From positions 1 through 64,000 of the forward strand of contig CAZLYX010000003.1 of the NCBI GenBank assembly GCA_964563885.1: 64,000 nucleotides of DNA, given 5' to 3'. The stretch comes from CAZLYX01 sp964563885 (GTDB taxonomy: Bacteria > Pseudomonadota > Gammaproteobacteria > Burkholderiales > Neisseriaceae). The notes under the pieces are model-generated. The model searched no databases. It was not told the DNA's origin and saw only the letters and a program-made list of their open reading frames with translations. This document shows, piece by piece, positions 16,905-25,859 of this stretch; position 1 is the first letter of the stretch, and every line of letters begins with the position of its first letter. The position numbers and the translations under genes are program-made.

Positions 16905-17738
16905 TCAATTTTTATTGCCACTTCCAGACCACAACCAACTCGGCACGGGCAACATGGCAATGTTAAATTCAGGCGGATAATCTACACCCGTTAAATAAAG
17001 GCCGTCGGGCATAAAAGTAGGCGGTGCTTTCAGACGATTTTTCTCTTGCAAAAGCGCGAAAAAATCCTCAACCTGTAAGCGTCCATTACCCACATAAACC
17101 AATGCACCCATAATATTGCGCACCATATGATGTAAAAAAGCATTACCGTGCACATCCAAAATCATGAAATCAGGGCTACCTGAAAGCAAAATACTATACA
17201 AGGTTTTTACTGGTGATTTTGCTTGGCACTCTGCGGCGCGAAAACTAGAAAAATCATGTTCTCCAACTAACAAAGTTGCAGCTTGGCGCATTTGATCTAT
17301 ATTTAAAGGCATATGCGTCCAGCCTACTCGACCTACCAACAAAGGGCTGCGCACTGCCGATGATTGTAGTATATATCGGTAACGCCGCCCAAAAGCATCA
17401 AATCGTGCATGAAAACGTGAATCAACTGCTTGTGCGTGCAATACTGCCACCCCAGCAGGCAAGTGTGCATTAACACCACGCACCCATGCTTGTTCAGCAC
17501 GAACAACATGTGTGTCAAAATGTACGATTTGGGCAGTAGCATGTACGCCAGTATCAGTGCGGCCAGCGGCAATTGTATTAATCGGCGCGCCAGCAATTTG
17601 ACTTAACGCATGCTCTAATGCGGTTTGCACGGTAGCAATGCCTGCAGCTTGTTTTTGCCAACCATAAAATCGGCTACCATCATAACTGAGTGTTAAAGCC
17701 CAGCGTTGTTTATAGAGAGTTTCTGGCGATATATTCAT
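16905..17738 (-). CDS. truA: tRNA pseudouridine(38-40) synthase
   Basis: Converts uridines 38-40 in the anticodon arm of many tRNAs to pseudouridine. The catalytic aspartate is in AAGRTDTGVHA, and FYGWQKQ plus VRNIMGALVYVG are family signatures. I choose ATG 17738 (277 residues); a GTG four codons upstream is possible and neither has a strong ribosome site. It follows fimV and precedes trpF, as in Pseudomonas and other Neisseriaceae. Confidence 0.95.
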   Translation of the reverse strand: MNISPETLYKQRWALTLSYDGSRFYGWQKQAAGIATVQTALEHALSQIAGAPINTIAAGRTDTGVHATAQIVHFDTHVVRAEQAWVRGVNAHLPAGVAVLHAQAVDSRFHARFDAFGRRYRYILQSSAVRSPLLVGRVGWTHMPLNIDQMRQAATLLVGEHDFSSFRAAECQAKSPVKTLYSILLSGSPDFMILDVHGNAFLHHMVRNIMGALVYVGNGRLQVEDFFALLQEKNRLKAPPTFMPDGLYLTGVDYPPEFNIAMLPVPSWLWSGSGNKN

Positions 17739-17800
17739 CGAGCGACACACGTTTCATATTAAGCAAACAGCAAAGATAGAAGGATGCTATAAAATGCGAA

Positions 17801-17829
17801 AAGCCCGAGCAATATTGACTCGGGCTTAA
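17801..17829 (-). terminator. Rho-independent terminator after fimV
   Basis: AAGCCCGAG (17801-17809) pairs with CTCGGGCTT (17819-17827), a GC-rich 9-bp stem with a 9-base loop, 15 bases beyond the fimV stop. No uptake sequence is involved. Confidence 0.8.
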
Positions 17830-17843
17830 ATTATCGGCACAAA

Positions 17844-19760
17844 TTAGGCATCTAATTTATCCAATAATGCTTGTGCTCTTGTCAAGATACCACCATCAGA
17901 TTCTTCTAATAGCTCTTTTAAAGTTTCACGTGCAGCTTCTGGATCGCCAATTTCTACATACATCTCGGCCAGTTCGTATTTAGCTTCAAGCGGTGCTGTC
18001 ATACCTACTGATTCAGAAACAAAAGACTCAGTGGAATGTGTTACTTCTTCAGTTAAATCACTGGCTTCAAGCGAGCCTCCCCATTCGATAACGTGCTCTG
18101 CGTCACCAATATCCAAATCATCAACGAAGTTATCTGTATCGCTTATGCTAATAGCACCTTCACCCGAATCAGTATTCACCCATTCAGTATTTTCTACTTG
18201 TTCTACCGATGCCTCTGCCGAAGTTGTAAACTCCAAAGCATCTTCTGCTGCCAGCTGATCAGTTTTTACATTATCAAAGCTACTGATATGGTACTCAGGC
18301 TCTACCACATCTGTTTTTAGATGAATAGGCTCTCTAGCCGAAGTAGGCTCTTGCTCATAAATGCTCTCAGTAGATTCAAGCTTCTCCCAATCAACATCTT
18401 TGCGCTGCGCTGTTTCATCATCTTGAGTAACCGCGCCTGTTAAAATAGTGCTTTGTTGTTTATCAAGATCATTTAAATCTAAATTCAAACGTGCTTCTTG
18501 ACCTGCTTCTGTTTGGGTATCTTTACCCGTAGCTGGCTCAAAGAAGATACCATCAACATCATCGCTATCAAAGTCATCATCTACAATTAAATCATCATCT
18601 ACATCAGCTTCTTCCGCAACAGCAGTGGTTACGATTGCAGTTGTTGCTGGTGTAACGTGAGTATTGTCTTCGTCTGCAAATGGATCAGTTTCTTGCTTTT
18701 CTTCTGTTGTAACTGGCGCAATAGGAGTATTTTTCTTGCCCAATAAACGGCTCAGAATTAATAAGGCGATTAAGCCTAAACTGCCCCACAACAAATAACG
18801 CCATTTAGAGCCACCTTCTGCTTGCTGGTCAACCTGTTGGGTAGGAGCGACTGGCACTGATGCTGTTTCTGCCGGCGCACTAGCAACAGGAGTAGAAGCT
18901 ATTTCAGGTACTGAAGCAGGTGTCGTAATCACTTCTGTGACAACTGCAGAGGCTGGACCGGTTGCAGAAGCAGCAATATTTCCAACTGCACCAGGCACTT
19001 CTTTTACCGGCGGTGTAACAGATTCTGTTGGAGTAGTTGTATCTTTGATTGCCGCTGTGGCAAATGGAACAGACAAAGTATCACCTGGATAGATAATGCG
19101 GTTGGCGTTGCCTCCAGTGAATATTTTGGGGTTAGCTCTAACCAGTTGTTGCATGGCTTGAGCTGTAGTCATATTTTCTGGGCGAATGCGGGTAGCAATC
19201 TCAGTTAAGGTTTCACCTTGCTGTACAATATGTTGACCCTTAGCTGCTGTAACACCAAGGCGTTTTTCTGTTTTTGATGGTGCTGCCTGTGCCCGTGCCA
19301 CTGTCGCAGTAGTTTTCGAATCTACAGAGGCATTGTTTTGGGACTCCACTTTGCGAGGCATGTCAGTATTTTGATTTTGTACCACTTCTGCGCGTGCCGA
19401 CGATTTAGCCGAGACATAATCTTTTGGATCTAGGATAGCGGTATATTGACGGGTTTGTGAACCTACACCCATTTGAAAAACCAATACAGGATCGTTAACT
19501 GCACTACTAGAAGTCAAGGTAACTACAGCTCGATCATCACCTGTTTTCTTTACCGTTGCTTTAATATTACTGTTATATAAGTTAACTTTTGTACCACTGG
19601 CCAGTGCTTTGGCCTCACTGCCAGTAACAGTAACGCTACCTGAAAAAGGCTCGCCTAAATTTGAATTCACTTGCAAACCACCCAAACCGGCGGCAGCGTT
19701 CAGTGATGCAATAAGTGCGATAGATGACACTAACAGTTTGATACGGCTATTGATTTTCAA
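17844..19760 (-). CDS. FimV/TspA-like LysM cell-pole protein
   Basis: Inner-membrane hub protein with a periplasmic peptidoglycan-binding part. In order: a signal peptide (about residues 1-24), a FimV N-terminal domain (GLGGLQVNSNLGEPFSG), a LysM motif (HIVQQGETLTEIATRIRPEN) near residue 180, a Pro/Ala/Thr-rich linker, one membrane helix (WRYLLWGSLGLIALLILSRL), a long acidic cytoplasmic region, and a C-terminal TPR-like end (AKYELAEMYVEIGDPEAAR). In Pseudomonas FimV organises type IV pili at the pole; the meningococcal homologue is TspA. The gene starts with TTG at 19760 behind AGGGGA. At 638 residues it is shorter than Pseudomonas FimV. In this naturally transformable family it may support pili, which is inference. 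Confidence 0.88.
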   Translation of the reverse strand: MKINSRIKLLVSSIALIASLNAAAGLGGLQVNSNLGEPFSGSVTVTGSEAKALASGTKVNLYNSNIKATVKKTGDDRAVVTLTSSSAVNDPVLVFQMGVGSQTRQYTAILDPKDYVSAKSSARAEVVQNQNTDMPRKVESQNNASVDSKTTATVARAQAAPSKTEKRLGVTAAKGQHIVQQGETLTEIATRIRPENMTTAQAMQQLVRANPKIFTGGNANRIIYPGDTLSVPFATAAIKDTTTPTESVTPPVKEVPGAVGNIAASATGPASAVVTEVITTPASVPEIASTPVASAPAETASVPVAPTQQVDQQAEGGSKWRYLLWGSLGLIALLILSRLLGKKNTPIAPVTTEEKQETDPFADEDNTHVTPATTAIVTTAVAEEADVDDDLIVDDDFDSDDVDGIFFEPATGKDTQTEAGQEARLNLDLNDLDKQQSTILTGAVTQDDETAQRKDVDWEKLESTESIYEQEPTSAREPIHLKTDVVEPEYHISSFDNVKTDQLAAEDALEFTTSAEASVEQVENTEWVNTDSGEGAISISDTDNFVDDLDIGDAEHVIEWGGSLEASDLTEEVTHSTESFVSESVGMTAPLEAKYELAEMYVEIGDPEAARETLKELLEESDGGILTRAQALLDKLDA

Positions 19761-20057
19761 AATTTAATCCCCTGTTGTACAGACAGCGCGCTACTGCCAT
19801 GCGATATTAGATACGCAACATAATATATTTAATGCTTCTTTCTGCCAAGCTATCAATGGTATTTCATGCTTAGAGAGGCTGTCAAATGCAGCATTATCAC
19901 CACTATCGCAATGACTTCATCTGCGGACACCACGCTAATATAGCATTAAAGTAAAAATTTGCGTGCAAACATTACCTTACTCTTTTTGATGGTGCAAAAT
20001 CATTGTCCACGCTGTATGATAAGTACCTTTATTTATGTTCATAAGTGCCTAAAACAT

Positions 20058-20600
20058 ATGAAAGTCATAAGCGACTTAATTGCTGTTATTCTTTTTTTTG
20101 TGGCCTACACTCTCACTAAAGACATTATTTTTGCCACCACCATCGCGGTAGTAGTTGGCTTGCTACAAGCTGGTTTTACTTGGTGGAAAAATAAAAAACT
20201 CGATACGATGCAATGGGTTAGTTTGGCTTTAATCGTTGTTTTCGGCGGAGCCACTATTATTTTTCGTGACGCGCGCTTTATTATGTGGAAACCTACTTTA
20301 TTATTTTGGATCGGCGCGCTGGCATTGCTAATAGGCCATCTGATGAAAAAAAATGGTTTAAAAGCCATTATGGGTAAAGAAATCAGCTTGCCTGACAGTG
20401 CTTGGGCCAAACTTACTTACGCGTGGGTTGTATTTTTAGTCGTAATGGGTGGCATTAATATTGTGGTTGCTTATACCTTTATTAATGACCAACAAGTATG
20501 GGTAAATTATAAACTCTTTGGCTCTACTGCCTTAATGTTTGTTTTTTTTCTTGGTCAAGGCATTTATCTTAGTCGTCATCTTCCGCAGGAGAAAACATGA
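20058..20600 (+). CDS. yciB: Inner-membrane septation protein A family
   Basis: YciB/IspA family, 180 residues with about five hydrophobic helices (ISDLIAVILFFVAYTLTKDI at the N-terminus). Members influence cell-envelope synthesis and division at the inner membrane. The start at 20058 matches the family; the frame is open 33 codons further up but that part is not membrane-like in the right register. The stop overlaps the next gene by four bases (ATGA), so yciB-yciI-bolA are translated together. Confidence 0.92.
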   Translation: MKVISDLIAVILFFVAYTLTKDIIFATTIAVVVGLLQAGFTWWKNKKLDTMQWVSLALIVVFGGATIIFRDARFIMWKPTLLFWIGALALLIGHLMKKNGLKAIMGKEISLPDSAWAKLTYAWVVFLVVMGGINIVVAYTFINDQQVWVNYKLFGSTALMFVFFLGQGIYLSRHLPQEKT

Positions 20601-20899
20601 TGGAACAACAGTATTTCATGCTATTAGCAACCGATATAGATGATTCCCACGAAGCGCGTACAGCAGCACGCCCTGAACATTTGGCTAGGCTACAAAAATT
20701 AGACGATGAAAATCGCCTGCTTATTGCTGGCCCCAATCCTTTCCCCGATGAAACAGATAAAGTTTCAGGTAGCCTTATTGTTGCCAAGTTCAACTCATTA
20801 GACGACGCTCAAACTTGGGCAGAAGCAGACCCCTATGCTCATGCTGGTGTTTATGAGGAAATTTTGATTAAGCCATTTAAAAAAGTGTTTCCATCATGA
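20597..20899 (+). CDS. yciI: YciI family protein
   Basis: Small 100-residue ferredoxin-fold protein of the YCII family. The conserved His-Asp pair appears as ARPEHLARLQKL, and PNPFPDET plus FNSLDDAQTWAEADPYAHAGVYE follow. AGGAG precedes the double ATG. An exact uptake sequence (20764-20775) is embedded in the coding region. Overlaps yciB and bolA by four bases each. Function in the cell is not established. Confidence 0.9.
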   Translation: MMEQQYFMLLATDIDDSHEARTAARPEHLARLQKLDDENRLLIAGPNPFPDETDKVSGSLIVAKFNSLDDAQTWAEADPYAHAGVYEEILIKPFKKVFPS

Positions 20900-21168
20900 A
20901 TATGCAACAAGAAATGTGCACGCGTTTGGCTACGCTCAATCCTAAAGTTTTTGAGTTTAGCGATGACAGCGATCAGCACGCTGGCCATGCCGGCAGTAGT
21001 AGTGGTGGTCATTATTCGGTAGTAGTAGCCAGCGAATTATTCGACGGCCTTTCACGCCTAAACCGACAACGATTGGTGAAAGATGCTTTGTCAGATTTAT
21101 TCCAAAGTGGCCAGATTCACGCACTGAGTATTTTCGCCGTCACGCCCGATGAGTATTTTAGCGGCTAA
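20896..21168 (+). CDS. BolA/IbaG family protein
   Basis: A 90-residue BolA-like protein. The family signature, GGHYSVVVASELFDGLSRLNRQRLV, has the class-defining helix-turn region, and a histidine lies in the variable loop (DQHAGHAG). BolA proteins bind monothiol glutaredoxins with an Fe-S cluster and affect cell shape and stress responses. It overlaps yciI by four bases. Confidence 0.9.
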   Translation: MNMQQEMCTRLATLNPKVFEFSDDSDQHAGHAGSSSGGHYSVVVASELFDGLSRLNRQRLVKDALSDLFQSGQIHALSIFAVTPDEYFSG

Positions 21169-21219
21169 CCCTTCCCTTTTTTTGATTAATTTTAATTAAA
21201 TAGAAACAGAGAGAATTTT

Positions 21220-22095
21220 ATGAATAAAATCAGCCTAAGTCTTGCTTTAGTATTAATGGCTTTTTCAGGCAGCCTTGCCGCCAAAACTTTGGTAACTGTT
21301 AATGGTACTAAAATTGACAGCAGTGAAATCGATTTGCATGTTAAAAACTTGCAGACTCAAAGCCAAGGCAAAGTACAAGACACTCCTCAACTACGCCAAA
21401 AAATAACTCAAGAGATGGTTACTCGCACGCTAATTAAGCAAGAGGCGCGCCGCCTGAAAATTGACCAAAGTGCTGAGTACAAAAAAATAACTGACCAAGC
21501 TTTAACTCAAGCAAAAAAAGAAGGTGCTGACAAAAGAGCTGCTTTTAAGAGTGATTGGTCGATATTTCAAAATGAAATGTTGGTGCAGGCATTTATAGCA
21601 GACATCGTCCGAAGAAACCCAGTAACTGAAGCTGATGTTAAAAAAACCTACGATGATATTAACCAATTTTATAAAAACAGCGATGAAGTTCAATTAGGTG
21701 AAATCATTACCAGTACTTCAACTGATGCTGAAAAAGCCATTACCGAATTAAAAGCAAAAAAAAGCTTTAAGAATGTAGCTATTCAATACAGCACTGATCC
21801 ACTCGTCAAACAAACTGGTGGTATCAACAATGGTTATATTTCCTTAAAAGATTTAGAGAAAAATGAACCCGTAGTTTATAGCGCTATCAGTAGTCTAAAA
21901 AAAGGTCAATACACCACTAAACCCATACTAGGCAACAATTTTGCTGCTGTATTCTATATTAGTGACAAACGTGTTATGAAAGTGCCACCGTTCGAAGAGC
22001 TCGCGCCTAGTTTAAGTCAAGAAATGCAATCTTACCGCATTGATGCTGCTATTAAGCCTTTGTATGAAAAAGCAAAAATAGAATCCAGTAAATAA
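21220..22095 (+). CDS. Periplasmic parvulin-type peptidyl-prolyl isomerase
   Basis: A 291-residue exported chaperone/isomerase. Signal peptide MNKISLSLALVLMAFSGSLAA, a helical SurA_N-like region, then a rotamase domain (about 155-265) with LGEIITSTSTDAEKA, QYSTDPLVKQTGGINNGYI and a C-terminal strand. Likely assists folding of outer-membrane proteins. A second, related gene follows 20 bases downstream, and both sit after bolA as in other Neisseriaceae. A variant uptake sequence (TTCAGGCAGCCT, about 21265) lies within the signal-peptide codons. Confidence 0.87.
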   Translation: MNKISLSLALVLMAFSGSLAAKTLVTVNGTKIDSSEIDLHVKNLQTQSQGKVQDTPQLRQKITQEMVTRTLIKQEARRLKIDQSAEYKKITDQALTQAKKEGADKRAAFKSDWSIFQNEMLVQAFIADIVRRNPVTEADVKKTYDDINQFYKNSDEVQLGEIITSTSTDAEKAITELKAKKSFKNVAIQYSTDPLVKQTGGINNGYISLKDLEKNEPVVYSAISSLKKGQYTTKPILGNNFAAVFYISDKRVMKVPPFEELAPSLSQEMQSYRIDAAIKPLYEKAKIESSK

Positions 22096-22115
22096 TTGAA
22101 TCGAGAACCTAATAT

Positions 22116-22871
22116 ATGATACGCCACGCCCTCACCGCTATTATTGGCTTAACCTTAACTGGTTTTGCTGCAGCCACGCCCACTATTGAGCAAGCGAGAA
22201 TCGACAGTATGCTCAAACAAGTGTTGGCAAAACAAACTAATGCCCATGCACATACCCCTGACGCACCTAAGCCAGATAACGAGGCTTTACGTAAAAATAT
22301 CATCCGTGAATTACAGACAATTGATGTGTTAAAAGCCGAAGCACTTAAGGCTGGCTTAGATAAAAAGCCAGAAGTACAAAGCGGCCTTAAAAACCTAGAG
22401 TCACAATTTTATGCCGCTCAATACATTGAACATTTGCGTAGCCAAATCACCATCAATGATGCTGATTTGCGCAATACTTACGATGAGTTTAATCGTGAGC
22501 TCAAACTACAACAGGTTTATTTTAATACCGCAGCTGAAGCAAAAGAAGCGCAATCCCTGCTGTTAAAAGGTTTAACTTTTGAAGGGCTCATGAAGCGCTT
22601 TCCCAACTCCGAGCAAAGTCATCAAGACTGGATTTCGCCCTCTCAATTACCGCCCGAATTAGCCACTATTTTGAGCATGACGCGTGGAGAAGTCACTCGT
22701 GAACCCATTAAATTTAATGATAGATTTTATGTATTTAAAGTAGCAGCGGTACAGCGAAGTGAAAATGCGCCTCCTTTTGAGCAAGTTAAACTAGAGCTAC
22801 AAGAAGCGGCGATACAGAAAAAAATGCAAGTTCAGTTAGAAAAGCTGATGCAAGCTAATGGAATTGAATAA
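22116..22871 (+). CDS. Second parvulin-like periplasmic isomerase
   Basis: A 251-residue paralogue of the preceding gene with a signal peptide (MIRHALTAIIGLTLTGFAAA), a SurA_N-like helical part and a degenerate rotamase domain (LKLQQVYFNTAAEAKEAQSLL; WISPSQLPPELATIL). The domain lacks the glycine-rich turn seen in its neighbour, so it may act mainly as a chaperone. Tandem pairs of this kind suggest duplication. It ends just before a double terminator. Confidence 0.8.
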   Translation: MIRHALTAIIGLTLTGFAAATPTIEQARIDSMLKQVLAKQTNAHAHTPDAPKPDNEALRKNIIRELQTIDVLKAEALKAGLDKKPEVQSGLKNLESQFYAAQYIEHLRSQITINDADLRNTYDEFNRELKLQQVYFNTAAEAKEAQSLLLKGLTFEGLMKRFPNSEQSHQDWISPSQLPPELATILSMTRGEVTREPIKFNDRFYVFKVAAVQRSENAPPFEQVKLELQEAAIQKKMQVQLEKLMQANGIE

Positions 22872-22884
22872 GCTCTCTTAAAAC

Positions 22885-22922
22885 AATAAGGCTACCTGAA
22901 ACGAAATTCAGGTAGCCTTATT
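22885..22922 (+). terminator. Inverted uptake-sequence terminator after the parvulin pair
   Basis: AGGCTACCTGAA 22889-22900 and TTCAGGTAGCCT 22907-22918 with a 6-base loop. Confidence 0.8.
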
Positions 22923-22942
22923 GTTTCAGACTAAGACAAATT

Positions 22943-22972
22943 AAAAAACGAAGCATAATGCTTCGTTTTTTT
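22943..22972 (-). terminator. Rho-independent terminator after argG
   Basis: A CGAAGCA/TGCTTCG stem (22949-22955 and 22959-22965) with a 3-base loop, flanked by A6 and T7, facing the uptake-sequence terminator of the convergent genes. Confidence 0.8.
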
Positions 22973-22996
22973 CAGAAAAGTCCTGCTCAAGTAGCC

Positions 22997-24349
22997 TTAC
23001 TTTTCTTCTTTATTGCCCAATTGTGGTAACACCGAATCTTCGCCTAATGACAATAAACCTGTTTTAGCATAGAGGCTTAGTTTGGCACGGGTATCAATAA
23101 TATCCAAATTACGCATAGTCAACTGGCCGATGCGATCAGCAGGCGTAAAGGCTCCATCCACTTTTTCCATACTTAAACGTTCTGGATGATAAGTTAGATT
23201 TGGTGACTCTGTATTCAACAATGAATAATCATTACCACGACGCAACTCTAAAGTGACTTCACCCGTTATCGCTTTAGCCACCCAACGCTGCGCAGTTTCA
23301 CGCAACATCAGCGCTTGAGAGTCAAACCAACGACCTTGATAAAGCAAGCGGCCTAAGCGCAAGCCATTGATGCGATATTGCTCAATGGTATCTTCGTTGT
23401 GAATACCAGTGAGCAAGCGCTCATAAGCAATATGCAATAAAGCCATGCCTGGTGCTTCATAAATACCGCGTGATTTAGCTTCGATAATACGGTTTTCAAT
23501 TTGATCGCTCATGCCTAAACCATGTCGACCACCAATGCGGTTGGCTTCCAAAAACAGCTCAACGGGGTCGGCAAACTCTTGGCCATTTAGCGCAACGGGC
23601 ACACCTTCTTCAAAACGCACGCTCACTTGTTCGGCTTTTACTACCACGTTTTCATCCCAAAACGCCACGCCCATAATCGGCTGTACAATTTGAATGCCAG
23701 TATTCAAAAACTCTAAATCTTTAGCCTCGTGCGTAGCGCCCAACATATTAGAGTCAGTAGAATAGGCTTTTTCAGTTGACATTTTATAGTCAAAACCGTT
23801 GGCGATTAGAAATTCTGACATTTCTTGGCGGCCACCTAATTCATCAATAAACTGTTGGTCTAGCCACGGCTTGTAAATACGCAAATCTGGATTGGTTAGC
23901 AAACCATAACGATAAAAGCGCTCAATATCATTGCCTTTATACGTACTGCCATCACCCCAAATATTCACTTCATCATTTTTCATTGCCGACACCAGCATAG
24001 TGCCCGTTACTGCACGACCCAGCGGCGTGGTATTAAAATAAGTGACGCCACCAGTAGACACATGAAATGCGCCACATTGAATGGCAGCAATGCCTTCTTG
24101 GGCAAGCTGAAGACGACAATCAACCAAGCGAGCCTCAATGGCGCCATATGATTTTGCTTGACGTGGAATGGCTTCATAATCTTCTTCATCTGGCTGGCCT
24201 AGATTGGCAGTATAAGCATAAGGTAGCGCGCCCTTAAGCTTCATCCACAGCAATGCAGCTGAAGTATCTAAGCCACCTGAAAAAGCAATGCCGACTTTTT
24301 TTCCGGCAGGTAAGTGTTGCAAAATAGTATGGTCGTTTTGACTGCTCAT
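22997..24349 (-). CDS. argG: Argininosuccinate synthase
   Basis: Condenses citrulline and aspartate with ATP to argininosuccinate, the step after ArgF. The ATP-pyrophosphatase loop AFSGGLDTSAAL is at about residues 21-32, with YTANLGQPDE and the citrulline/aspartate segments (STGGVTYFNTTPLGRA; NMLGATHEAKDLE) downstream. At 450 residues it belongs to the longer, E. coli-like type 2 form. AGGAA lies eight bases before the ATG. The leader has a GC-rich hairpin (24381-24398). No argH is adjacent. Confidence 0.96.
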   Translation of the reverse strand: MSSQNDHTILQHLPAGKKVGIAFSGGLDTSAALLWMKLKGALPYAYTANLGQPDEEDYEAIPRQAKSYGAIEARLVDCRLQLAQEGIAAIQCGAFHVSTGGVTYFNTTPLGRAVTGTMLVSAMKNDEVNIWGDGSTYKGNDIERFYRYGLLTNPDLRIYKPWLDQQFIDELGGRQEMSEFLIANGFDYKMSTEKAYSTDSNMLGATHEAKDLEFLNTGIQIVQPIMGVAFWDENVVVKAEQVSVRFEEGVPVALNGQEFADPVELFLEANRIGGRHGLGMSDQIENRIIEAKSRGIYEAPGMALLHIAYERLLTGIHNEDTIEQYRINGLRLGRLLYQGRWFDSQALMLRETAQRWVAKAITGEVTLELRRGNDYSLLNTESPNLTYHPERLSMEKVDGAFTPADRIGQLTMRNLDIIDTRAKLSLYAKTGLLSLGEDSVLPQLGNKEEK

Positions 24350-24380
24350 CGAAATATTCCTAACTGAGGGACAGGAGTGC

Positions 24381-24398
24381 GGGCGACATCGTGCGCCC
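24381..24398 (-). promoter_or_regulatory. Hairpin in the argG leader
   Basis: GGGCG and CGCCC enclose an 8-base loop about 30 bases upstream of the argG start. It stands out in AT-rich surroundings and may affect translation or mRNA stability. There is no T run, so it is not a terminator. Confidence 0.35.
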
Positions 24399-24556
24399 TG
24401 ATATCTTAAAGATAAAGGTAAAAGTATTTATTATTGTATGAATTAAGCTTTTAGTCTAGTCCAGCGTTAATCAATCGTTGATAATCATTGGCGCAGCTTG
24501 TCATGCCGTGCTGCTTACTGCATACTTCGGCTTGACTTTATTTTCAGGAAATCATC

Positions 24557-25348
24557 ATGGAATTCAGCCTCATTATTATTGGCGATGAGATTTTACACGG
24601 CACGCGCATTGATAAACATTTTGCTTTTTTCAAGTCCGCACTAGAATCACGCGGTTTGCAATTGGCTAAAGTACAATACCTTCCTGATGACACCCAAATG
24701 CTGGTAACAGAGCTCAAACGCAGTTTTGAAGATGGGTTGCCCACATTCGTTACTGGTGGCATTGGCGGCACGCCAGACGATCATACTCGTCAAGCCACAG
24801 CAGCAGCGCTCGGTTTGCCTTTAACACGCCACACTGAAGCCCAGCGCTTGATTGAAGAAGTCTCACTCAAGCGTGGTGATGCTCTGGATTCTGCGCCTCA
24901 TCAACAGCGTCTCAATATGGCTGATTTTCCAACGGGCGCAGACATCGTGCCTAACCCTTATAACAATATTGCTGGATTCTCTTTCCAAGAGCATTATTTT
25001 TTACCTGGCTTTCCAGTGATGGCACATCCGATGACTGAATGGGTTTTAGATCATCTGTATGCAGATCGTTTTCATCAAATTGAGCAACAACAACGCAGCA
25101 CCCTTATTTTTGAATTGCCAGAATCGCATATCGCTGGTTTGATGCGGCATTTAGAAAGCCAATATCCTGGGATCAAAACATTTAGCCTGCCAACCGTTCG
25201 GAAAACCGATACAGAAGGTCAAGTTATCGCAGCGCATATTGAGTTTGGCGTTAAAGCCACTGGCGAAGCCTGTACTCAAATAGAGACGGCTTGGAACGAA
25301 GCGCAAGCCGCTTTATTGTCTTTAGGTGGCCGTTTACAAGCTCTGTAA
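24557..25348 (+). CDS. CinA-like molybdopterin-binding domain protein
   Basis: A 263-residue protein with a MoaB/Mog-type domain at the N-terminus: FSLIIIGDEILHGTRIDKH, then FVTGGIGGTPDDHT, which is the CinA N-terminal signature. It lacks the C-terminal nicotinamide-nucleotide amidase (PncC) domain of full CinA, so it matches the short YfaY/competence-damage-inducible A type, often annotated as a pyrophosphatase for ADP-ribose-like compounds. The gene is alone and is followed by an uptake-sequence terminator. Confidence 0.85.
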   Translation: MEFSLIIIGDEILHGTRIDKHFAFFKSALESRGLQLAKVQYLPDDTQMLVTELKRSFEDGLPTFVTGGIGGTPDDHTRQATAAALGLPLTRHTEAQRLIEEVSLKRGDALDSAPHQQRLNMADFPTGADIVPNPYNNIAGFSFQEHYFLPGFPVMAHPMTEWVLDHLYADRFHQIEQQQRSTLIFELPESHIAGLMRHLESQYPGIKTFSLPTVRKTDTEGQVIAAHIEFGVKATGEACTQIETAWNEAQAALLSLGGRLQAL

Positions 25349-25379
25349 GTTATAGATTACTTAAAGGTTTTAACATACG

Positions 25380-25431
25380 AAAAGGCTACCTGAATATAAA
25401 ACAGATCATGTTTTCGTTCAGGTAGCCTTAC
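25380..25431 (+). terminator. Inverted uptake-sequence terminator after the CinA-like gene
   Basis: AGGCTACCTGAA 25383-25394 and TTCAGGTAGCCT 25417-25428. The loop contains an AAAACA/TGTTTT match, which lengthens the stem. Possibly shared with the convergent chorismate mutase gene. Confidence 0.75.
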
Positions 25432-25481
25432 TTGGATTATGTGCAAACATTCTTACGCTTATTAAATGGTTTGTATAATTT

Positions 25482-25769
25482 TTATTTTTTATTGCTAAAT
25501 TCTTCCATTTCTACTTTGATAAAACCATCAATCATCGCCCTATAAATACTTTCAACCACCTCTTCGTTTGCGCCATTTAAACGTGCACTATTTTTTACTT
25601 TCTTAATTACTTCTTCAACTCTTGTAGGTGCTTTTACAGCATCGCTATCATGTTTAAACCTTGCAGCTTGCTTTACCAACTCGCCACGTGAAGCAATTAA
25701 TTTTACCATTTGCTCATCAATATTGTTGATATGACTTCTTACTTCTTCTAATGAATGACATTTAATCAT
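25482..25769 (-). CDS. Chorismate mutase type II (AroQ/PchB-like)
   Basis: A 95-residue all-helical protein. The N-terminal helix has EEVRSHINNIDEQMVKLIASR with the usual Arg and Asp spacing; a KHD region and a C-terminal helix (VESIYRAMIDGFIKVEMEEF) follow. AroQ proteins convert chorismate to prephenate for Phe/Tyr synthesis; the related PchB splits isochorismate. The start at 25769 has AAGGAT ten bases before it; an ATG ten codons upstream lacks a ribosome site. It is a single-domain form without a fused dehydratase. The choice between mutase and lyase activity is not settled by sequence. Confidence 0.85.
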   Translation of the reverse strand: MIKCHSLEEVRSHINNIDEQMVKLIASRGELVKQAARFKHDSDAVKAPTRVEEVIKKVKNSARLNGANEEVVESIYRAMIDGFIKVEMEEFSNKK

Positions 25770-25804
25770 TTTTTGATTATCCTTGGCTTGTTTCAACATC
25801 TATT

Positions 25805-25840
25805 AAAAAACGGTATTCAGTCACACTGAACACCGTTTTT
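25805..25840 (-). terminator. Rho-independent terminator after psd
   Basis: AAAAAACGGT..TTCAG pairs with CTGAA..ACCGTTTTT around a 5-base loop (25805-25840), 20 bases past the psd stop. No uptake sequence. Confidence 0.8.
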
Positions 25841-25859
25841 ATTTTCAAACTTAATCGAA